Translations under genes and position numbers: made by a program
Part shown: positions 1-8,327 of the stretch, piece by piece
How the letters are laid out: every line of letters begins with the position of its first letter
How positions within the stretch are numbered: position 1 is the stretch's first letter
Notes under the pieces: model-generated
Seen by the model: the letters and a program-made list of their open reading frames with translations, nothing else
What the model was told of the DNA's origin: nothing
The model's database searches: none
NCBI GenBank assembly: GCA_031264885.1
Contig: JAISDM010000024.1
Coordinates: 1 to 23,859, forward strand
DNA length: 23,859 bases
Origin: Peptococcaceae bacterium
GTDB taxonomy: Bacteria > Bacillota > Peptococcia > DRI-13 > UBA5745
Direction of reading: 5' to 3'

Positions 1-3000
1 GTGTCCGCGCCGCCGCTGTCGTTCCGGACGGTCACGGTGTACCGCGCCTGTGTGCCTGCGGAGACCGGCCCGTAGGCGCCGGAGATGGAGGGATGCAGGG
101 TTCTGCCGATGTAATCCACCTCTTTGTCGATCCCGATGTCCGGGGCCGGCGTAGGCGTCGGCGAGGGCTCAATGACGACGGTCGTGTCGTCCTCCGCGGG
201 ATCGGTGGGTTTGCCGGAATACTCGCCGACCGCCTCCGCCCGCGCGTCGTTCCGATAGGAACCTGCCGTTTCAAATGAGAGTGCGTATTCGATGATCAAA
301 GCGTCGCCTACCGGCAGCCTGAAATGACCGGCGGTTTCAATTTTGCCCTGCTGCCTATTCAGTGAATAATCCGCGGGAGAAAGGGGTACGGCCGCGTTCG
401 CGCCGCCGCCGGGGACGCGGCTGATTCTCAGGGTTCCGTCGAGGATGTCACCCAGCCGGGTATCGGTGACCACGATGTTCTTCAGGGGCTCCGCGCCGGT
501 GTTGGAGACTCTTATGACGTAGGGTACCGGATCGCCCGGGCGTCCGGTGGCGGGGGCGCTTTTGTCCACATCCACTTCCGGGATGTCCACGACGATGACG
601 GTGACCGTGTCGTCGTCGGGGTCCAGGGGTTCTTCTGTAATCTCGTCCGTGGCTTCCACCCGGGCGGTGTTGGTGTTCTCGCCGATGGCAGTTAGATTTA
701 CGTTGTATGTGATGATGATTTGATCGTTCGGATTCAGCCGGAACGCGGACGCCGTCCGTATCTCTCCCAGGGTTTCGGAGAATGTGTAATCCGTGCCAGC
801 GGTCATGTCCCTTGCCGATCCGCTCGCCGGGACGTACCGCACGCTGAGCCCGCTCACGCTGGAACCACTGCCGCCGTAACTCACAAGCCAGCCGTCTGTG
901 ATAATGATGCCTTTCAGCCGCGCGTTGGCGGCGCCGGTGTTGTTCTTGACGGTCAGGGTATATTCCGCGCGGGTTCCGGTCACGGCCGGCCCATAGGCGC
1001 CGGAGACCGTGGGATGCGATGCCTTGCCGGCGTATTGTACGTCTTTGACGATCTCAATTTCCGGGGGATCGACGACAATGACGGTGACCGTATCGTCCTC
1101 GGGGGGCAGGGAATCTTCTGTGATTTCGTCCACAGCCTCTACCCGGGCGGTGTTGGTGTTCTCGCCGATGGCGGTTAGGTTTACGTTGTATGTGACGATG
1201 ATTTGATCGTCCTTATTCAGCCGGAACGCGGACGCCATCCGGATCTCGCCCAGGGTTTCGGAGAACGTGTAATCCGCGCTAGCGGTCATGTCCCTTGCCG
1301 ATCCGCTCGCCGGGACGTACCGCGCACTGAGCCCGCTCACGCCGGAACCGCTGCCGCCGTAGCCCACCAGCCAGCCGTCTGTGATAATGATGTCTTTCAG
1401 CCGCGCGTTTGCGGCGGCGTTGTTCGTGACGGTCACGGTATACCGCGCCGGCGTGCCCGCGGAAACCGGCCCGTAGGCGCCGGGGACCGTGGGATGCGGC
1501 GCCTTGCCGGTGTAATTTACCTCTTTGTCGATCCCCACCGCCGGCTGAGGTCTGTTGGTCACCGGGTATTCTATGATTTCCGCCGCGCCCACCAGATCCG
1601 GGACGATGTCCACGGTGTACTGTCCGTCCGTGCCTTTTTCGACGGCGTAGCCTGTGGGCGCCTGGGTTTCCGTCAGCGTGTAGCGGCCCATCTTGAGACC
1701 GCTTGCCACCGCTTCACCGCCGGCGTCTGTGGCTCCGACGGGGATCACCGGGCCGCCGGCGCCGGAGGTTCGGGTCAGCGTGAAAACCGCGCCGGCCAGC
1801 GGCGCGCCGGCGCCGTCTGTCTTAATGATTTTCAGGGCGCCCAAGGTGAAGCCCGCGTCCACATTGCGGAGATGATAACCGTAAGGACTGACGGAGGTTT
1901 TGGCCGGCAGCGCCAGCGCGTCTGTGTCGGCGCGGGTCAGAAGCCTCAGACCGCCGGACACAGCGGTAAATCCGGTCACATCCGAGTCGGACGAATCGAA
2001 GGCGTTCGATCCGGCGTCTTTCTCCGTGACGCCGTAATCCCCCACGGCGAAGGTTGGGGAAGCGCCGAAGCGGACGAAATAGCTGCCTTCCGCCAAGTCG
2101 GTGAATTCATATCTGCCGTTCAGGTCTGTGAGGACGGGGGCGACGGCTTCCCCCCGCACGTCCGTGGCAGGCTGCTGGTCGCTGTTGTTATACAGCGCCG
2201 CCCGGACGCCGGACAGAACCGGCTCGCCCGCCTGCCGCAGGCCGTCTCTGTCCGCGTCCAGCCAGGCCAGGCCGGAGATGGCGCGATACACGACCACCGC
2301 CGTTACCTGAGGCGCGAGTAACATCTGTTCGCCCGAACCCGAACCCGAAGCTGATTCGGAGGCCACCGCCGTCACGTCGTTTGAGTATAGATTGCCTCCG
2401 GTATTGTTTACAGGCGTCAAAACGACGCGCATCTTGTAGCTTTCGTGGGCGCTGAGCTTGCCGCGGATGAACACCGCCCGCGTCGCGGAATTCAGCGTTA
2501 GGGTTTTGGCCTCGTTCAGAGAGGCGTTGCTTATGGTGGCCGACGGAACCGACGGGAACGTTTGCGAAGCGGTGTCGATGTCTCTCACGTCCTTGCTGTC
2601 CCAATCGGCGGCGTTGCCGGCGAGTTCATAGACGCTGATTTCCGTGCCGCTGCCGCCGAGGGGGAAGGAGATTTCCAGCCGCGCCGTATAGGTTCCGTCG
2701 AACACGCTTCCGCGGACATCACCGTTATAGGGGAGAATATCCAGCAACTCATATCCGTCATAATCATTCTCGCCGGTATTTTGGTGTACTACGTTGAATA
2801 CGACGTCTTCGCCGACCTCGACCAGCGATTCCTCCAACGACTTCTGAAGCGAATCCACCTCCAGCTTGACGATCCCCACGGCGTTGGCGGCGATGTTGCC
2901 GAATTCGGCTCGCAGAGCGCGCCCGTCGCCGGTGGCTTGGATCGTGGCCTGGGTCACAAGCTGTTCGGTGTCGTATACTTCATCCTCCGACTCATTTCCG

Positions 3001-6000
3001 CCCTTAGAGCCGATCCAGGCGGAAAAATGGATGGGCCGCAGGGCGTCGGGGCCGGGTACTACATTCGGGATCACCCACTTCAGTTCCGTTCCGCCCTCCG
3101 GCAGCGGCGCCGGAGGCTCCGCGAGGAAGATTTCTGTCGCGCCGGCGGTATCCAAGGCGCCGCCGTATGGGTGGTTGGGATCCGGAACATAGTCGCCGCC
3201 CATGTAATACCGTGTGCCGGGTTGGAGGGTCACCTTATCCGGCAGAATGGCTCTGATGATAACGGTACTGCGATCCGCGTCCGCCGCCGTTTCCTCGGGC
3301 TTGCCGGCGAGCAGAACGGAGGGTGTCAGTACGTAGTCGACCCGGCGTTCGCCATAGCCCATGCTGTAGGACGCTTTGGCGTCTGTGCCGTTGGCCGCCC
3401 TTTGATCCACGGACGTTGTAATCGTCGCTTCCACCCCCACGATGAGCAGGGATGCGCCGGAACGATAACCGAGGGGCCCGTGGGTGAGTTTTACGATGTC
3501 GCCGTTCCCGTCATATTCGGTTTTAACATAAGGCGAGTAGCGCGTATTTCTGATGTCCGCTTTCATATCCGGAGCGTCCAGAACATCCATCTGGGTACCG
3601 TTCAGGCGCGTGCCGTCGTCGTGGGTCATAACCTGGCCCTTGTCCTTAAACCACATGTACAGGTCGTTGGTGGTCTGATATACCTTGCCGACCTCAGCGG
3701 TGGGCAAAATGTTCACGTTAAATCCGACGAAGATGTGTCCTGTGCCGAAATGGCCGCCTCTGCCTTGAACCAGAACCGCCACGCATTTGCGGGTATCGAC
3801 GCCCAGAGCGAGGCCGTCCCTGTCGGCGCACAGATCGGCCATCGTCGCGTAATAGCGCAGTGTGGGATTGGGTATGTCCTTATGCGACGCGGTGATGCCG
3901 TCCGAAGTAGCGTTGGTCGCCATCTCCGCCCGTTCCATTTCTTCATCGCCGGCCCAGTTCGATCCATCTGCCTTCGCCACATAAATCAACTTAAATTTCA
4001 TGGTGATTCCGGAAAACATCGGCGTCTCATTCGTGGGTGTGCCGTCGGCGCCGTCCTCAGGCTGAAACGCCTCCGCGTCGAATTTTTGCAGCATATCAAT
4101 GGCGTAGGGCTGCCGAGACGCAGGCGTGCGTGGGTCTACTCGGGGAACGGCTTGGATTTCTATGCGCGAGCCGGCCGGCGCCCAGGCGTCCGGACCCAGC
4201 TCATTAGACGAGGATGACAGATTTTTTCCGCCGGTGGATCCTTTATGGTCAGCGACTGTAAGAAAGGTGAATTTATCGTAGATACCCTCTACCGGGATCA
4301 CGACGTTCGTCAAATCCGCGTCGTCGCCGGTTTCCGGCTGAGCGTTGCCTGTCAGCTGCATCTGAGAAAGGGTTTGTGTTCTGAGATTCTGACCGGTTAC
4401 CTGGATGGAGTAGTTTGCGGCTTCGTCGGCCGGCTTTGGTATCGGAAATACGATTTGCGCATATCCCACGGAGAAGACGCCGATGCCCATATCCTCGCCG
4501 TATCGCGGTGGGGCTGAAAGACTTGCGGTTCGATTGCGCAGCGGCCACCGGTACTCGCCGGCGGCGGTAAGGAATTTGTAAGCGTCCACCGTTACGCTGA
4601 TGATGTTCCCGCTTTGGGTCATCGTCCAGGTTCCGCCATCGACGCAATATGCCCCGGGAATGTTGTTCACTGGGGCGTTATAAGGCGCGGCGGGAGCATG
4701 GGAATCACTGGCGAATTCCATATTCCTGCCGCTGTTGCCCGTTCTCCTGCCAATGTGGGGTTGATAGTCCCACAGCAGCGGCAGGACTTGATCCGGACCG
4801 GTTCCCGTCACATCGTCACCGGGATCGCCGCTGTCCACTCCTCGCCTGAAAGCTTTCAGTTCTATATCGAAGGTAATCGGGCCTTGGGGCAGTTCCACAC
4901 CCTTGAGTTTCTTCACCGTGCCGTCTTTATTCATTACTTGTAACTGAATGCCATATCCGTATATATTCATGTCCTCAAGGAATCCGGCGTCTTTGTTCGG
5001 CGCGTCGCTGTTTCCCGTCGAAAAATCCCAGTCCCCAACATAATCAACGTGTAAACTCCGTTCCAGCCAGATGTTCACCTGATTGGGGGAAGCCGACACC
5101 GTAACGGGATCCGGTATCACCAGCCGCGGGACGTTGCTGTCCACAGGCGCGGCTTCGTCATACCCCTCCAACCAGCACTCGAAGGATGGGGCAATCGCGG
5201 CGCCGTTGGCCATGCCCAGCGCCTTGACGGCCACCGAGAGCGTGCCGCTGCCGGGGATGGCCGTCATACCGCCGTCGGCGCGGATCAGATGCCGACCTGT
5301 GAGCGTCACGTCGCCGTTTGAATAGTCCAGCGCATAATCCCCTTCTTCGAGCCAGCGCATGCCGGTCAGGTCAAAATTCGCCTGAGACGGCGCGACGCCG
5401 GGCAGCACGAATTTGACGTACAGCCAGCCCCGTCTGAAGTATGTGGGATCTGCCTGGTTTTGCAGTCTTGTGAAATATTTCAGCGTGTAGCTTACCGAAT
5501 CGAAGCTGCGGACGATGTTGTTGGAAGGACCGCTGTCGTTGCCCGGAGTATCGTCGGCGTCAAAAACAGGGGTGCCGTCTTTGACGTCATCCAACGCGAA
5601 GCCGGAGATATAAGCCTCATTGGGCCGGAGTTCGTCTTCAACGGAGCTTGCCACACCGGAATTATAAGCGTTGTTGGATTCGTCGTCCTGATCCAGGGGA
5701 CCGGCGGGAATCGGATCTGTGAGCGCGCCCAGACCGTTGGCGTCGTAGAACCCGGCCGTTCCGTCTTTGTAGGCGCCGTATACCCGATAAAGCAGATTGA
5801 ATCCGCCGGCGCCGTCCCCCTGCCTGTAGCTGTACAGCATGGCGGGCGGGCCTGGCAGTCCGGGAACCGCGCCCGCGCCGGCATAATATTCCGGAATATC
5901 CTCCGGCGCGGGATCGAGGTATTGGAAGGCCGCGCCGGCGCGTTCCTCATCCGGATCCAGAAGGAGATCCGCCAGAGGGCCGCTCAAAGGAATCACGCCG

Positions 6001-6548
6001 TCTTCATCGGCGGGATAGAAAGCGTCTCCGCCGCCGCCCAGAGCGCCGTATACGCGATAGAAGACGTCGCTTGTCCGCGCGTAGGGATATACGGTCACGC
6101 CGCCGCCATTGTCCTCCCCGTCGCCGTAATAGGGGGGAAGCGCGTCCGGATCCGGGGCCGCCGGCGTGAATTTGGCGTTGGCCTGATCCGCCGCCGGATC
6201 CACCGCTTCGGGGGGATCGTATAAGTTCCCGTCTTCGTCGGAAGCGTAGAAGTCGGGGGCGTTCCCGCTCAGGGGATCGGTGTATACCCGGAACTGGGTG
6301 GGCGTGGCGACTAACGATTCGTAAATGTATACGGTTGCGCCGCCCGCGTCATACTGCCCGTAATAGGGCGGGACTGTGTCCGGATCGTCCCCGGCGCCGG
6401 CGAAAAACGGGCCTGTGAAAAGAGACAATGCCAGCGCGAACACCAATGTAAGACAGAGTACGCGATCCGCCATATTGATTCGAAATGATCGGGATATTCT
6501 GGATCTGCGGGGTGTTCTTGGGGGTAGGGCGAAGTTTTTTTCATTCAT
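1..6548 (-). CDS. Giant secreted surface protein with DUF11, SdrD_B-like and SpaA-like domains (C-terminus beyond window)
   Basis: The frame stays open from ATG 6548 to the left edge, about 2182 codons. AGGAG at 6558-6562 lies 9 nt before the ATG. Residues about 27-52 form a signal peptide: a basic N-region, then a hydrophobic core ending in FFAGA. Three repeats of about 80 residues follow (54-295). A long region with the phrase SFDSVSYTLKY resembles the large isopeptide or fimbrial-type surface proteins of Clostridia. An SdrD_B-like domain starts near residue 1420 (GLAWLDADRDG, later LTDLNGRYEFTDL). A SpaA/prealbumin-like domain starts near 1560 (LKIIKTDGAGAPLAGAVFTL, ending in ETQAPTGY). 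DUF11-like repeats start near 1669, 1828, 1989 and 2136. The role is inferred to be a cell-surface stalk or adhesin. The sorting signal is outside the window, so the anchoring mode is unknown. The gene is divergent from spoIIGA and shows no functional tie to it. Confidence 0.88.
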   Translation of the reverse strand, partial: MNEKNFALPPRTPRRSRISRSFRINMADRVLCLTLVFALALSLFTGPFFAGAGDDPDTVPPYYGQYDAGGATVYIYESLVATPTQFRVYTDPLSGNAPDFYASDEDGNLYDPPEAVDPAADQANAKFTPAAPDPDALPPYYGDGEDNGGGVTVYPYARTSDVFYRVYGALGGGGDAFYPADEDGVIPLSGPLADLLLDPDEERAGAAFQYLDPAPEDIPEYYAGAGAVPGLPGPPAMLYSYRQGDGAGGFNLLYRVYGAYKDGTAGFYDANGLGALTDPIPAGPLDQDDESNNAYNSGVASSVEDELRPNEAYISGFALDDVKDGTPVFDADDTPGNDSGPSNNIVRSFDSVSYTLKYFTRLQNQADPTYFRRGWLYVKFVLPGVAPSQANFDLTGMRWLEEGDYALDYSNGDVTLTGRHLIRADGGMTAIPGSGTLSVAVKALGMANGAAIAPSFECWLEGYDEAAPVDSNVPRLVIPDPVTVSASPNQVNIWLERSLHVDYVGDWDFSTGNSDAPNKDAGFLEDMNIYGYGIQLQVMNKDGTVKKLKGVELPQGPITFDIELKAFRRGVDSGDPGDDVTGTGPDQVLPLLWDYQPHIGRRTGNSGRNMEFASDSHAPAAPYNAPVNNIPGAYCVDGGTWTMTQSGNIISVTVDAYKFLTAAGEYRWPLRNRTASLSAPPRYGEDMGIGVFSVGYAQIVFPIPKPADEAANYSIQVTGQNLRTQTLSQMQLTGNAQPETGDDADLTNVVIPVEGIYDKFTFLTVADHKGSTGGKNLSSSSNELGPDAWAPAGSRIEIQAVPRVDPRTPASRQPYAIDMLQKFDAEAFQPEDGADGTPTNETPMFSGITMKFKLIYVAKADGSNWAGDEEMERAEMATNATSDGITASHKDIPNPTLRYYATMADLCADRDGLALGVDTRKCVAVLVQGRGGHFGTGHIFVGFNVNILPTAEVGKVYQTTNDLYMWFKDKGQVMTHDDGTRLNGTQMDVLDAPDMKADIRNTRYSPYVKTEYDGNGDIVKLTHGPLGYRSGASLLIVGVEATITTSVDQRAANGTDAKASYSMGYGERRVDYVLTPSVLLAGKPEETAADADRSTVIIRAILPDKVTLQPGTRYYMGGDYVPDPNHPYGGALDTAGATEIFLAEPPAPLPEGGTELKWVIPNVVPGPDALRPIHFSAWIGSKGGNESEDEVYDTEQLVTQATIQATGDGRALRAEFGNIAANAVGIVKLEVDSLQKSLEESLVEVGEDVVFNVVHQNTGENDYDGYELLDILPYNGDVRGSVFDGTYTARLEISFPLGGSGTEISVYELAGNAADWDSKDVRDIDTASQTFPSVPSATISNASLNEAKTLTLNSATRAVFIRGKLSAHESYKMRVVLTPVNNTGGNLYSNDVTAVASESASGSGSGEQMLLAPQVTAVVVYRAISGLAWLDADRDGLRQAGEPVLSGVRAALYNNSDQQPATDVRGEAVAPVLTDLNGRYEFTDLAEGSYFVRFGASPTFAVGDYGVTEKDAGSNAFDSSDSDVTGFTAVSGGLRLLTRADTDALALPAKTSVSPYGYHLRNVDAGFTLGALKIIKTDGAGAPLAGAVFTLTRTSGAGGPVIPVGATDAGGEAVASGLKMGRYTLTETQAPTGYAVEKGTDGQYTVDIVPDLVGAAEIIEYPVTNRPQPAVGIDKEVNYTGKAPHPTVPGAYGPVSAGTPARYTVTVTNNAAANARLKDIIITDGWLVGYGGSGSGVSGLSARYVPASGSARDMTASADYTFSETLGEIRMASAFRLNKDDQIIVTYNVNLTAIGENTNTARVEAVDEITEDSLPPEDDTVTVIVVDPPEIEIVKDVQYAGKASHPTVSGAYGPAVTGTRAEYTLTVKNNTGAANARLKGIIITDGWLVSYGGSGSSVSGLSVRYVPASGSARDMTAGTDYTFSETLGEIRTASAFRLNPNDQIIITYNVNLTAIGENTNTARVEATDEITEEPLDPDDDTVTVIVVDIPEVDVDKSAPATGRPGDPVPYVIRVSNTGAEPLKNIVVTDTRLGDILDGTLRISRVPGGGANAAVPLSPADYSLNRQQGKIETAGHFRLPVGDALIIEYALSFETAGSYRNDARAEAVGEYSGKPTDPAEDDTTVVIEPSPTPTPAPDIGIDKEVDYIGRTLHPSISGAYGPVSAGTQARYTVTVRNDSGGAD
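591..1552 (-). repeat. Two tandem ~481-bp DUF11 units, nearly identical in DNA
   Basis: Bases 591-1072 and 1073-1552 align along their length with few substitutions. For example, the segment from 661 matches the segment from 1144 at an offset of 483 bp, falling to 480 bp after a 3-base indel. Each encodes one DUF11-like unit running from DKEV or KDV, through HPTV.GAYGP, IIITDGWLV.YGGSGS and DYTFSETLGEIR, to GENTNTARVEA. A further copy of the first 145 bp is at the left edge, separated by a divergent DUF11 unit (about 146-590). Confidence 0.85.
5664..6389 (-). repeat. Three tandem ~80-residue repeats at the surface protein N-terminus
   Basis: Residues 54-131, 132-211 and 212-295 share one layout: an acidic Pro-rich opening (DPDTVPPYYG, DPDALPPYYG, PEDIPEYYA), a Gly run, a TVY.Y or MLYSY strand, then FRVY / FYRVYGA / LYRVYGA, and an Asp/Gly stretch with FY and DEDG or DANG. 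The period is 78-80 residues. DNA identity is modest, so the duplication is old. I do not recognise this as a named domain. Confidence 0.75.
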
Positions 6549-6557
6549 ATGGGCTTG

Positions 6558-6562
6558 CTCCT
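6558..6562 (-). promoter_or_regulatory. Ribosome binding site of the surface protein
   Basis: AGGAG on the minus strand lies 9 nt before ATG 6548. It selects this start over the overlapping out-of-frame ATG at 6544, whose product lacks the domain architecture. Confidence 0.75.
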
Positions 6563-6628
6563 TTTCATTTAGAACTCTTTGCCGCCGCGGTTTTTTTGCC
6601 GCGTGGACGGCACGGACGGTCTGACTAC

Positions 6629-6760
6629 GCGGAAAGGTATACCCATCCGCATATGTGAAAAAATGCGTTATAACTGTATAAAACCGGCAAAAACGCCGAT
6701 TTTACACAGTCATAACGCATAAAAAAAGTGTGCGGATGGGTATACCTTTCCGCACACTTT
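6629..6760 (-). promoter_or_regulatory. Nested inverted repeats with two terminator-like hairpins in the surface-gene leader
   Basis: Outer arms 6629-6651 and 6731-6753 are perfect 23-bp complements. Inner arms 6663-6688 and 6695-6720 pair over 26 bp with three mismatches that become G:U pairs in RNA. Read on the minus strand, 6760-6750 pairs with 6735-6725 and runs into T7 (6727-6721). The inner hairpin is then followed by T6 (6663-6658). Both look like intrinsic terminators pointed at the surface gene, about 110-210 nt before its ATG. The outer pairing would compete with the first terminator. This could be an attenuating leader or a MITE-like insertion; the sequence alone does not decide. 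Confidence 0.55.
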
Positions 6761-6770
6761 GGAGAACTAT

Positions 6771-6776
6771 ATTATA
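6771..6776 (-). promoter_or_regulatory. Possible -10 element (TATAAT) for the surface gene
   Basis: TATAAT on the minus strand sits in a short AT-rich patch just upstream of the hairpin region. No convincing -35 hexamer lies 16-18 bp further upstream, so this is a weak call. Confidence 0.25.
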
Positions 6777-6904
6777 TTTATTCGCGGCGGCAAACCGCTT
6801 TTGGGGGGTCGGGCGCGCAGGTTTTTACGCGCCCGGAATTTCTTCCCAAATAGAAGTATACTCTGTTCCCGCGGCGAATTCAAGATTTTGTTTTGAACAA
6901 AGGG

Positions 6905-7190
6905 ATGGATTCCGGGACAAGCCTGGAATGACAGGCGGGCGGCAGAATGACAGGGGATAGACGAGCCCGGTAATAATTAGGGCGCATTTCCGTATTGTGT
7001 TTCGCTGCAAAGATATTGCGTTTCCGGACGGGGGCGGGCGGCAGAATGCCGCCCCTACGGGTGACGCCCCTCTGCGGTGCGATGCCGCCCCTACGGCAGG
7101 GGGGATTGCGCCTGACGGGGCGGTGGCGCTTCGAAGGAACCACCCCGCCGCCTTTGGCGGCGCCCCTCCCAGGAGGGGAATTTTTAGGGG
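6905..7190. repeat. Cluster of REP-like GC-rich palindromic repeats
   Basis: This 285-bp part of the intergenic region holds no gene. It contains a 'gggacaagcctggaatgaca' type segment near 6912, and a full 26-bp REP-like unit at 7035-7060 (core GGCGGCAGAATGCCGCC, then CCTACGG). A partial unit lies at 7081-7096, and two simple hairpins follow: GCCGCC-TTT-GGCGGC near 7147 and CCCCTCC-CA-GGAGGGG near 7165. The full unit recurs at 14053 and 14212, and with one change at 22649. Short ORFs here are by-products of the repeats. Confidence 0.7.
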
Positions 7191-7226
7191 GCGGGCGGGA
7201 TTGATTTTTTTGTACAGGCGCAGGAA

Positions 7227-7260
7227 GTGACAGGATCTGCGCGGGGGACTGGTATATAAT
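7227..7260 (+). promoter_or_regulatory. spoIIG-type promoter: GTGACA, 22-bp spacer, TATAAT
   Basis: GTGACA at 7227-7232 (one change from TTGACA) and a perfect TATAAT at 7255-7260 are separated by 22 bp, about 18 bp before the spoIIGA start. The B. subtilis spoIIG promoter is known for good hexamers with a 22-bp spacer, activated by phosphorylated Spo0A. The same geometry here suggests the same control. I see no perfect TGTCGAA Spo0A box, so the Spo0A part is inference. Confidence 0.6.
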
Positions 7261-7277
7261 GGAAATGAGAAGGGGGG

Positions 7278-8327
7278 ATGTGTTTGGAGGATGAGGTGGT
7301 TCTGGAGGTATATGTGGATGTTGTGGTGCTGCTTAACTTGGTTTTGAACGGGCTGGCTTTGTGGGGAACGGGCAGGTTGTTTCATTTGACGGCGCGGATC
7401 CGGCGTATTCTCGCGGGGGCTTTATTGGGAGCGGTTTATGCGCTCATGGTGTATTTCCTGCCATGGCGGTTCGCGGATTCTATGGTTGTGAAGATTTTGA
7501 CGGCGGCTGTGATGGTTCGGGGGGTTTATGGGAAACGGCCTTTCATGACTGCGCTGCGGTTGGTTTTGGGGTTTTATCTGGTCTCTTTTGCTATGGGGGG
7601 CGCTGTGACGGCGCTGGCGGCGCAGAGGCCCGGGGTGGTCCGGCTGGTCGGCGTATCCGCTCTCTGTGTGGGGGCTGTCGCCGGAATTGCCCGGTGGCTG
7701 GGCGACCGGCGGATCAGGGAGCAGTGGATTTGGCGCTGCAGGCTGACGCGTCAGGATCAGAGCGTGGGGTTTTCCGCGCTTCTCGATACGGGGAACCAGC
7801 TCAAGGCGCCGTTCACCGGGGAACCGGTGGTTATCCTGGAGCGCCGGGCGGTTTCGCGGGTTCCGCTTATGGAGCGGGATGAGGAGGTGTGGCGGACGGT
7901 TTCTTTTCAGACGGCGGGCGGGGAGGCAAACACGCTCATGGCCTTTGAACCGGAGGGGTTCGAGATCTACACGGACAAAGGCTGGAGAGAGGTCCGGCGG
8001 GTTCTGGTCGCTTTATCCGACGCGGTTTTGGATCGGGAGAACCGTTACCAGGGGCTTTTGCCTCCGGAAATATTAAATGAAATGGGTGAATTTGATGATG
8101 AGACGGATAAAAAAACAACGGAAACGCAGGAAGGCGGTTTTGATCAAGGCGCTGGTTTATTTGAGAAACAAAATCATACAGGCGCTGGTGAGGCTGGAGC
8201 GGCCGGAGGGCGTCTATTATGTGGGCGGCAGCGAGGCGCTGCCCTTGCCTCTGAGCGCGGAGGAGGAGCAGAATCTGCTGTTCGCTTTGGGGCAGGGCGT
8301 GGCGGAGGCGCGCACCATATTAATTGA
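7278..8327 (+). CDS. spoIIGA: SpoIIGA, membrane aspartic protease that processes pro-sigma-E
   Basis: The N-terminal half has about five hydrophobic segments within residues 8-140 (LEVYVDVVVLLNLVLN; ILAGALLGAVYALMVYF and others). The soluble C-terminal half carries the aspartic protease motif DTGN at residues 170-173 (SALLDTGNQLKAPF). In sporulating Firmicutes this enzyme, held in the division septum, cleaves the pro-peptide of sigma-E in the mother cell. The adjacency to sigE is the classic spoIIG operon. The start could instead be GTG 7296, which has GGAGG five bases upstream and gives the family-typical N-terminus. The conserved part ends near GLLPPEIL (about 8073). The frame then runs on to TGA 8327, inside sigE, adding about 84 residues that look like an out-of-frame reading of sigE. 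The true C-terminus is uncertain. Confidence 0.88.
   Translation: MCLEDEVVLEVYVDVVVLLNLVLNGLALWGTGRLFHLTARIRRILAGALLGAVYALMVYFLPWRFADSMVVKILTAAVMVRGVYGKRPFMTALRLVLGFYLVSFAMGGAVTALAAQRPGVVRLVGVSALCVGAVAGIARWLGDRRIREQWIWRCRLTRQDQSVGFSALLDTGNQLKAPFTGEPVVILERRAVSRVPLMERDEEVWRTVSFQTAGGEANTLMAFEPEGFEIYTDKGWREVRRVLVALSDAVLDRENRYQGLLPPEILNEMGEFDDETDKKTTETQEGGFDQGAGLFEKQNHTGAGEAGAAGGRLLCGRQRGAALASERGGGAESAVRFGAGRGGGAHHIN

Noticed and set aside
2562..4217. 551-codon plus-strand frame, with others at 720-1178, 1203-2321 and 5460-6224
   Set aside because: All share codon boundaries with the minus-strand surface gene and are its antisense shadows. They show no domain pattern, while the minus strand shows a signal peptide and named domains.
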